Positions 13,647-17,857 of a DNA stretch of 17,857 nucleotides are shown here, piece by piece. Source of the DNA: Nitrospina sp. (GTDB lineage: Bacteria > Nitrospinota > Nitrospinia > Nitrospinales > VA-1); the NCBI GenBank assembly GCA_018665625.1, contig JABJCF010000311.1:1-17857 (forward strand), in the 5' to 3' direction. Position 1 is the first letter of the stretch, and every line of letters starts with the position of its first letter. Under the pieces are notes generated by a model. The model searched no databases, was not told where the DNA came from, and was given only the letters and a program-made list of their open reading frames with translations. Position numbers and translations under genes: made by a program.

Positions 13647-14699
13647 ATGAAAAATAAAAACATTAAATTTTGTGGAAAGCTCATTGGTTCAGGGCAACCG
13701 GCTTTTATCGTTGCGGAAATAGGATTCAACCACAACGGAGATGTTGAACTCGCTAAAAAAATGATTGAATCCGCCGCACTAAATGGTGCCGATGCGGTCA
13801 AGCTGCAAACTTTTCTTGCCAAAGAAATGATTTCTAATAGTTTGCTGGCCGATGATCCTGATAATCCTGGCAATGAAATTCCATTCTATGAATTTTTCCA
13901 AAGATATGAGCTGTCTCGCTCCGATTATGAAATTTTATTTGCCTACGCAAAATCTATAAATATCCCCCTGTTCTCCACCCCTTTCGATGAAGCCTCCCTA
14001 GAGATGCTGGTAGACTTGGGGATGCCTGCTGTAAAAATAGCTTCCCCCGATCTCACTTTCATTCCCTTTCTAGAAAAAGTTGCTGAAACCGGCCTTCCAG
14101 TGGTGCTTTCAACGGGAATGGGAAATGAAGAAGAAATTTCTCAGGCACTCAAAGTTTTAGAACCAAAGTGTTCAGTAATACTTCTGCATTGTGTGTCTAA
14201 CTATCCATCACAATATAAAGAGATGAATCTTAAATGCATGGAAACAATGCAATCAAAGTTTAAGGTTCCGGTGGGGTTATCTGACCATACGATGGATAAT
14301 TTATCTGCTGTGGTTGCAGCTTCTTTAGGAGCTGTCCTCATCGAAAAACATTTTACAGTGGATCGCAAACTTCCCGGAGTCGACCAATCGATTTCCATGC
14401 AGCCGCAAGAACTGAAGGAACTAAAAGCTCAATTGGTAAATGTAAGCCAAATACTGGGTGAAGATAAAAAACAAATCCAACCTTCCGAAATGCCTGTTAA
14501 GCAATCTGCTCGCCGAAGTCTGGTTGCCAGGGTTGATATTGCCGCAGGCACAATTCTGACCTCGGAGATATTATCCTGCAAACGCCCAGGCACAGGCATC
14601 TCCCCCGCAGAATTAAATGCTGTTATCGGAAAGCCCTGCAAAATTGATATTCAAGCAGAACAGATAATCACCTGGGAAATGCTCAAGACTACGCCTTGA
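13647..14699 (+). CDS. NeuB-family nonulosonic acid synthase (sialic/legionaminic/pseudaminic type)
   Basis: Condenses phosphoenolpyruvate with an N-acetyl hexosamine derivative to form a nine-carbon sialic-acid-like sugar. Its 350 residues match the family. The TIM barrel carries IVAEIGFNHNGD (21-32), AVKLQTF (50-56), LFSTPFD (108-114), LSTGMG (154-159), HCVSNYP (181-187), GLSDHT (210-215), IEKHFTVD (232-239) and PGVDQSIS (243-250). Residues from about 288 form the C-terminal SAF/antifreeze-like domain (RRSLVA to VIGKPCKIDI). AEIGFNHNGD is closer to NeuB/LegI wording than to PseI, but I cannot settle the exact product. It follows the flippase on the same strand. The partner genes for CMP activation or sugar epimerisation are not in the window. 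Confidence 0.92.
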   Translation: MKNKNIKFCGKLIGSGQPAFIVAEIGFNHNGDVELAKKMIESAALNGADAVKLQTFLAKEMISNSLLADDPDNPGNEIPFYEFFQRYELSRSDYEILFAYAKSINIPLFSTPFDEASLEMLVDLGMPAVKIASPDLTFIPFLEKVAETGLPVVLSTGMGNEEEISQALKVLEPKCSVILLHCVSNYPSQYKEMNLKCMETMQSKFKVPVGLSDHTMDNLSAVVAASLGAVLIEKHFTVDRKLPGVDQSISMQPQELKELKAQLVNVSQILGEDKKQIQPSEMPVKQSARRSLVARVDIAAGTILTSEILSCKRPGTGISPAELNAVIGKPCKIDIQAEQIITWEMLKTTP

Positions 14700-14708
14700 G
14701 GAAATGAG

Positions 14709-14779
14709 CCTATCGTAAAAGGCTTGGCGGTGGTTTTTTGCTGTATGGGTATCGACCTACTGCCTCCCACGCTAGTGGG
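14709..14779 (+). repeat. 71-bp dispersed element, copy 2 (over the 3' end of the transporter gene)
   Basis: Starts with the same CCTATCGTAAAAGGCTT (14709-14725) as 9046-9062 and ends with TGCCT and CCCAC-GCTA-GTGGG (14761-14779), exactly 52 bases from start to TGCCT in both copies. The 35-base middle matches copy 1 at about 16 positions. The TAG stop of the transporter gene (14774-14772) lies in the hairpin. Confidence 0.75.
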
Positions 14780-15731
14780 CGCGCAGCCGGCAGAGACCTG
14801 CGGCTATACTGCCGAGAATGCAATGGGTGAGGGCAGAGATGGCTCCCGGTACCGTCGCCAATGCATAGTTTGAGAAGTTACTTCTTGCAAGTTCGGTGGC
14901 CAGTCCTGAGTTTTGCATTCCCACCTCGATGGAAATTGTTTGCGCATCCTGCTCTGGAAATTTAAGAGTGCGGGATAAAAAGTACCCTAACAAAAATCCG
15001 AAAAAATGTAGCAACACAACAGCAGCCAATAAAGGCGCGCCAATTTCAAGGATGGCATCTTTTTTAGCGGCGAGAATGAAATCGACAATGAAGACGATTG
15101 ACAGTACGGCAAGAAAAGGTGTGTAGGACTCAATCCGTTTCACCATCGGGTTCATGTATCGATTTAATAATACACCCGCGATAATGGGTAAGATCACAAC
15201 CTTTACGGTTTTCATCAATAAACCAAGTGTATCAACCTGCAAAGTCAATCCCGTGAGTTCCAAAGAGAGGGACTCTACCCATAGCGTTGTGAGTAGTGGA
15301 GTAAAAATAACAGCAAGCAAAGTGGAGACGGTCGTCAGGCTCACAGAAAGTGCCACATTAGTTTTCGCAATAAAACAAACGACATTAGATGCGGTGCCTC
15401 CCGGACAGCAGGCGACAAGAACGAGTCCGATTACGAAATCAATTGGCAGGTGAAACAATTTGGCAAGTGCATACCCTAAAAAGGGCATGATGGTGTATTG
15501 CAGCCCCACTCCCAACAATATAGATTTTGGAATTTTAAGAATACGGACGAAATCTTCGAAGCTCAGGGTCAAGCCCATGCTTAGCATGATGATTGCCAAG
15601 AAGTAAGGAATCCAGTTAGGCTGAAACCAAGTAGCAGTTTCTGGCTTCCACAATGCCAAGCCGGCACCTGTTAGCACCCAGACAGGAAACAGGTTGGCGA
15701 GCGTGACAAATAATTTTTCCAGAGAATTCAC
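14772..15731 (-). CDS. Bile acid:sodium symporter (BASS/SBF) family transporter
   Basis: A 319-residue inner-membrane protein with about nine to ten hydrophobic helices. Family motifs are MLSMGLTLSFEDF (49-61), ACCPGGTASNV (107-117) and SIEVGMQNSGLA (267-278), then PGAISALTHCILGS near the end. The Asn and Gln residues in the two crossover motifs coordinate sodium in characterised relatives. Bacterial members move various organic anions, and the substrate cannot be read from the sequence. The start is a GTG at 15731, six bases after the stop of the methyltransferase-fold gene, so the two are probably co-transcribed. The ribosome site is weak. The last residues (RLRAH) and the stop are encoded by the 71-bp repeat. 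Confidence 0.9.
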   Translation of the reverse strand: MNSLEKLFVTLANLFPVWVLTGAGLALWKPETATWFQPNWIPYFLAIIMLSMGLTLSFEDFVRILKIPKSILLGVGLQYTIMPFLGYALAKLFHLPIDFVIGLVLVACCPGGTASNVVCFIAKTNVALSVSLTTVSTLLAVIFTPLLTTLWVESLSLELTGLTLQVDTLGLLMKTVKVVILPIIAGVLLNRYMNPMVKRIESYTPFLAVLSIVFIVDFILAAKKDAILEIGAPLLAAVVLLHFFGFLLGYFLSRTLKFPEQDAQTISIEVGMQNSGLATELARSNFSNYALATVPGAISALTHCILGSIAAGLCRLRAH

Positions 15732-15737
15732 AGAGGA

Positions 15738-16379
15738 TCAGGGTTTTTGCGCGATGATGCTGGAATAGGCTTCCCGGGCATCGTCATAATCCTGATAGCG
15801 AAGAACTCGCATACCCTTAAAAATATCCAGAAGCTCGTTGGTGTTGAGTGCCCATTTGGCATTGAACCTTCGGTATTTCAAGTAATCAATATTATAGGTC
15901 TCTACTAAAACCATACCCCCTGGCTTGAGTGCCTCGTAGAACTTTTTATAAAGTTTCCGATCCATAAAATAAGTACAAATGATTAGATCGTAACTGTTGG
16001 GTTCCAGTTCTACGTTTTCCAGATCTACAACTTTGGTTTGAATGGTAACGTTATTTTTAGCTGCGAGTGCGTGGGCTTTTTCTAAACCCTTTTCTGAAAT
16101 ATCGAGACCCGTAACATCGAAACCCTGGGTGGCTAGATAGACCCCGTTTCTACCCTCCCCCATTGCAACATCGAGAGTTTTTCCCTTGGAAAGGATGTCG
16201 ACATTATTTACAAGAAAAGGAATTGGTTTTTCTCCGAAGAGATAAACTTCCGTATCATATTTCTTATTCCAGCGGTCTTTATCTTTGGGTTTTGCGTATA
16301 CGCTTGAAACAAAAGCAAAAACAAACAATCCTGTCACAAATAAAACTTTTAGCAACTGGGTTCTACTATGAGATTTCAT
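15738..16379 (-). CDS. SAM-dependent methyltransferase-fold protein with an N-terminal signal peptide
   Basis: A 213-residue class I methyltransferase-like protein. After a Sec-type signal (residues 1-29, hydrophobic 10-28, ending SSVYA) come WNKKYD and YLFGEKP, as in TehB-like methyltransferases, then motif I TLDVAMGEGRNG (68-79), the ribose-binding acidic Asp93 in GLDIS, VVDLENV (117-123), YDLIICTYF (130-138) and LKPGGMVLVE (151-160). SAM is cytoplasmic, so export of this fold is unexpected. The protein could be anchored with the domain inside, or have another ligand. No alternative start lies between the signal and motif I. It is the first gene of a pair with the BASS transporter. Confidence 0.85.
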   Translation of the reverse strand: MKSHSRTQLLKVLFVTGLFVFAFVSSVYAKPKDKDRWNKKYDTEVYLFGEKPIPFLVNNVDILSKGKTLDVAMGEGRNGVYLATQGFDVTGLDISEKGLEKAHALAAKNNVTIQTKVVDLENVELEPNSYDLIICTYFMDRKLYKKFYEALKPGGMVLVETYNIDYLKYRRFNAKWALNTNELLDIFKGMRVLRYQDYDDAREAYSSIIAQKP

Positions 16380-16414
16380 GAGATAAGCCTTTGGGGTAAT
16401 TATTTTATTTTACC

Positions 16415-16433
16415 GAATCGGTTGTACCGGTTC
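16415..16433. promoter_or_regulatory. Inverted repeat in the divergent gap, possible operator
   Basis: GAATCGGT-TGT-ACCGGTTC forms an eight-base inverted repeat with one mismatch, midway between the divergent methyltransferase-fold and Lcl_C genes. Its position would suit a regulator-binding site. No clear promoter elements accompany it. Confidence 0.3.
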
Positions 16434-16532
16434 AACCTGATTTCCCCGTTTACTTAGGTATGGCAAGTAGGTAGAATTATAAATGACCAAAAAATGAACT
16501 TTCAAACCCATACATTTTTTTTGGAGTAGAAA

Positions 16533-17072
16533 ATGTTTCGTGAATCAAAATGGATCGCCGGAACCACAATAATTTTCCTGGCGTTATTTTTTTCTTCCAG
16601 CACTTTCGCCTTCGATAGAGGGAATCCTGTAGCAGAATCTGCGGATAAACGTTTTGCAAAGTTTGACAATGGAACCATCCTTGATAAAAAAACAAATTTG
16701 TTATGGATGGAAAATGACTATTGGCAATTAGAAGCCAAATGGGTCAACTGGTATACGGCCAAAGAATATGCGAAGAAAATGAATCATAAAAATTATGCCG
16801 GCAATCGGGACTGGCGAATGCCCACTGCAGAAGAAGCAGTGACTTTATATGACCGTCGAAAGAAAAATACAGATAAAGACGGCGATAAGATTTTCATTGA
16901 TAGCATGTTCCCCAAGGGAGCTGGCTGGGGAACCTGGACCAGCGATGAAAAACGCAACAAAGCCATTGCCGTTTCTTACAAAGATGAAGGTGGGAAGGCC
17001 TATCAAGATAAAATATCCGGTGTCGACGCATTTTTGAGACTAGTAAGAAATGCGGCTCCCCCAGGAAAATAA
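16533..17072 (+). CDS. Exported DUF1566 / Lcl_C-domain protein
   Basis: A 179-residue protein with a Sec signal (hydrophobic 8-26, likely cut after STFA). The mature part carries the Lcl_C/DUF1566 pattern: RFAKFDNGTILDKKTNLLWM (40-59), VNWYTAKEYAKKM (71-83), NRDWRMPTAEEAVTLY (91-106), a WGTWTSDE segment and a final FLRLVR. The domain has an FGE/C-type-lectin-like fold and is common in secreted proteins of environmental bacteria, with no defined activity. The ATG is supported by TTGGAG seven bases upstream. It is followed 30 bases later by a cytochrome c gene, suggesting that the three genes from here to the window end are expressed together. Confidence 0.85.
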   Translation: MFRESKWIAGTTIIFLALFFSSSTFAFDRGNPVAESADKRFAKFDNGTILDKKTNLLWMENDYWQLEAKWVNWYTAKEYAKKMNHKNYAGNRDWRMPTAEEAVTLYDRRKKNTDKDGDKIFIDSMFPKGAGWGTWTSDEKRNKAIAVSYKDEGGKAYQDKISGVDAFLRLVRNAAPPGK

Positions 17073-17102
17073 GTAACTCTGGTTTAATTCCCGTGAACTT
17101 CA

Positions 17103-17531
17103 ATGAGAAAAACCATTTTTTGTTTATGCCTTAGTGTCCTTTTTTGTTCATGGGACCCCGTGATGGCATTTCATAATAATATCTATCAACCGCGCGTCCC
17201 TCCTGAGTTCCTGGAAGAACTTCAGGATATGGACAATCCTTACCCCGCCACTCCTGATAGGATCGAATTTGGGAAAACAATTTATTACGGCAAAGGCCTG
17301 TGCGTTACCTGCCACAGTAATAATGGAAAAGGCGTAGAGCTTCCCGGGCATTCGCCCAGAGACTTTACCGATAAAAAATGGCAGGAAATCAGGACCGATG
17401 GAGAAATGATGTGGGTGCTAAGAAATGGCAGCCCCGGAACTGGAATGCCTGTTCGCATTGGCAAGGGAATTAATGAAGAAGAAGGTTGGAGCGTCATTCA
17501 CTATATCCGGACTTTTGCAGATAAAAATTAA
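17103..17531 (+). CDS. Periplasmic monoheme c-type cytochrome
   Basis: A 142-residue electron carrier. A signal peptide (residues 1-22, ending PVMA) is followed by a Pro-rich linker, then NPYPATPDRIEFGKTIYYGKG leading into the heme site CVTCH (67-71). His71 is one axial ligand and Met115 in GTGMP is the likely second, as in class I cytochromes c. A final helix EEGWSVIHYIRTFAD closes the fold. Only one CxxCH is present. No strong ribosome site is seen before the ATG at 17103, so coupling to the upstream gene is possible. The redox partner is not identifiable here. Confidence 0.93.
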   Translation: MRKTIFCLCLSVLFCSWDPVMAFHNNIYQPRVPPEFLEELQDMDNPYPATPDRIEFGKTIYYGKGLCVTCHSNNGKGVELPGHSPRDFTDKKWQEIRTDGEMMWVLRNGSPGTGMPVRIGKGINEEEGWSVIHYIRTFADKN

Positions 17532-17551
17532 TACACTTTTTAAAACAGAAA

Positions 17552-17857
17552 ATGAAATCCACCCATCCTCTATTCGCAATTAAAAAAAATATCTTCTACA
17601 CTTTACTTTTATTGGTGGTTTTTATACTAAGCATGGTTGCTGAAATTTGGGCAGGCCCAATGGGTCATGGGAGAAGACACAATTCCCGCGCCTTTCAAGG
17701 TCATCATGGCCAGGGCTTTTTGGGGGAAGGTATATGCCCACAAACTAGAAAGACCGTTCAGGCTCCGGCTAATATTTTTAGCCAGCAGAATCCCCTTGAG
17801 AAAAACCGAGAGGTTATCTATGCAGGCGAATCCTTGTTTCAAATCGAGGCGCAGCCG
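17552..17857 (+). CDS. Exported protein, probably a second cytochrome c, truncated by the window end
   Basis: An ATG at 17552 opens a frame that stays open for 102 codons to the last base. A signal peptide (hydrophobic residues 13-32, ending EIWA) precedes a Gly/His-rich mature start, then CPQTRKTVQAPANIF and NPLEKNREVIYAGESLFQI. This Cys-Pro-Gln plus APxx, NPL and GxxLF wording is what I know from the N-terminal part of c-type cytochromes just before the CxxCH heme site, and parallels the NPYPAT...GKTIYYGKGLCVTCH layout of the preceding gene. The heme motif would come immediately after the window edge, so the cytochrome call is inference. The gap to the previous gene is 20 bases, with no clear ribosome site. 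Confidence 0.65.
   Translation, partial: MKSTHPLFAIKKNIFYTLLLLVVFILSMVAEIWAGPMGHGRRHNSRAFQGHHGQGFLGEGICPQTRKTVQAPANIFSQQNPLEKNREVIYAGESLFQIEAQP

Noticed and set aside
14707..14738. AGCC-loop-GGCT followed by TTTTTT as a terminator for NeuB
   Set aside because: The stem is only four pairs with a ten-base loop and the T run is ten bases away. The sequence is better explained as part of the 71-bp repeat.

Overview
The window looks like a chromosomal segment of a free-living Gram-negative bacterium. Exported proteins with Sec signal peptides are common. There is also a Tat-exported molybdoenzyme, a BamE-like envelope protein and periplasmic c-type cytochromes. Start codons include several TTG and GTG. 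The mix (MsrP, CutA, SUMF1-fold proteins, a DUF1566/Lcl_C protein, cytochromes c, short dispersed intergenic hairpins) would fit a Nitrospinota- or deltaproteobacteria-like lineage, but no marker gene here settles the taxonomy. I see no phage, transposase, CRISPR, rRNA or tRNA.

Layout: (1) 1-1037, plus strand: the end of a sensor histidine kinase followed by a single-domain response regulator. (2) 1060-5821, minus strand: a compact five-gene run in the transcribed order priA, YqaA-type DedA membrane protein, cutA, msrP, small BamE-like exported protein. (3) 6065-6463: a small basic protein with its own terminator, then a decayed ferritin-like gene fragment. (4) 6464-8656, minus strand: an exported parvulin-type prolyl isomerase, then a SUMF1-fold protein overlapped by a small zinc-ribbon gene. 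(5) 8657-9897: a repeat-rich stretch surrounding maf. (6) 9898-11940: a small cytoplasmic parvulin, convergent with and overlapping a radical SAM protein, and a 92-residue unknown. (7) 12090-14699, plus strand: an oligosaccharide flippase and a sialic-acid-type NeuB synthase, a surface-glycan pair. (8) 14772-16379, minus strand: a bile-acid/sodium-symporter-family transporter and an exported methyltransferase-fold protein. (9) 16533-17857, plus strand: an exported Lcl_C protein, a monoheme cytochrome c, and the 5' part of another probable exported cytochrome that runs off the window.

The most notable non-gene signal is a dispersed repeat. Two copies are exactly 71 bp long (9046-9116 and 14709-14779). 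Each starts with the same 17 bases and ends in a stem-loop whose stem differs but stays paired and whose loop is GCNA. Each sits over the 3' end of a minus-strand gene (maf and the transporter). Two further hairpin copies flank the upstream side of maf. Around 6296-6463, 54 uninterrupted codons without their own gene resemble the E-EEARH helix of ferritin-like proteins and look like a gene relic. No complete, obviously new multi-gene system is visible. The best leads are the 71-bp element, the radical SAM protein, and the methyltransferase with a signal peptide.
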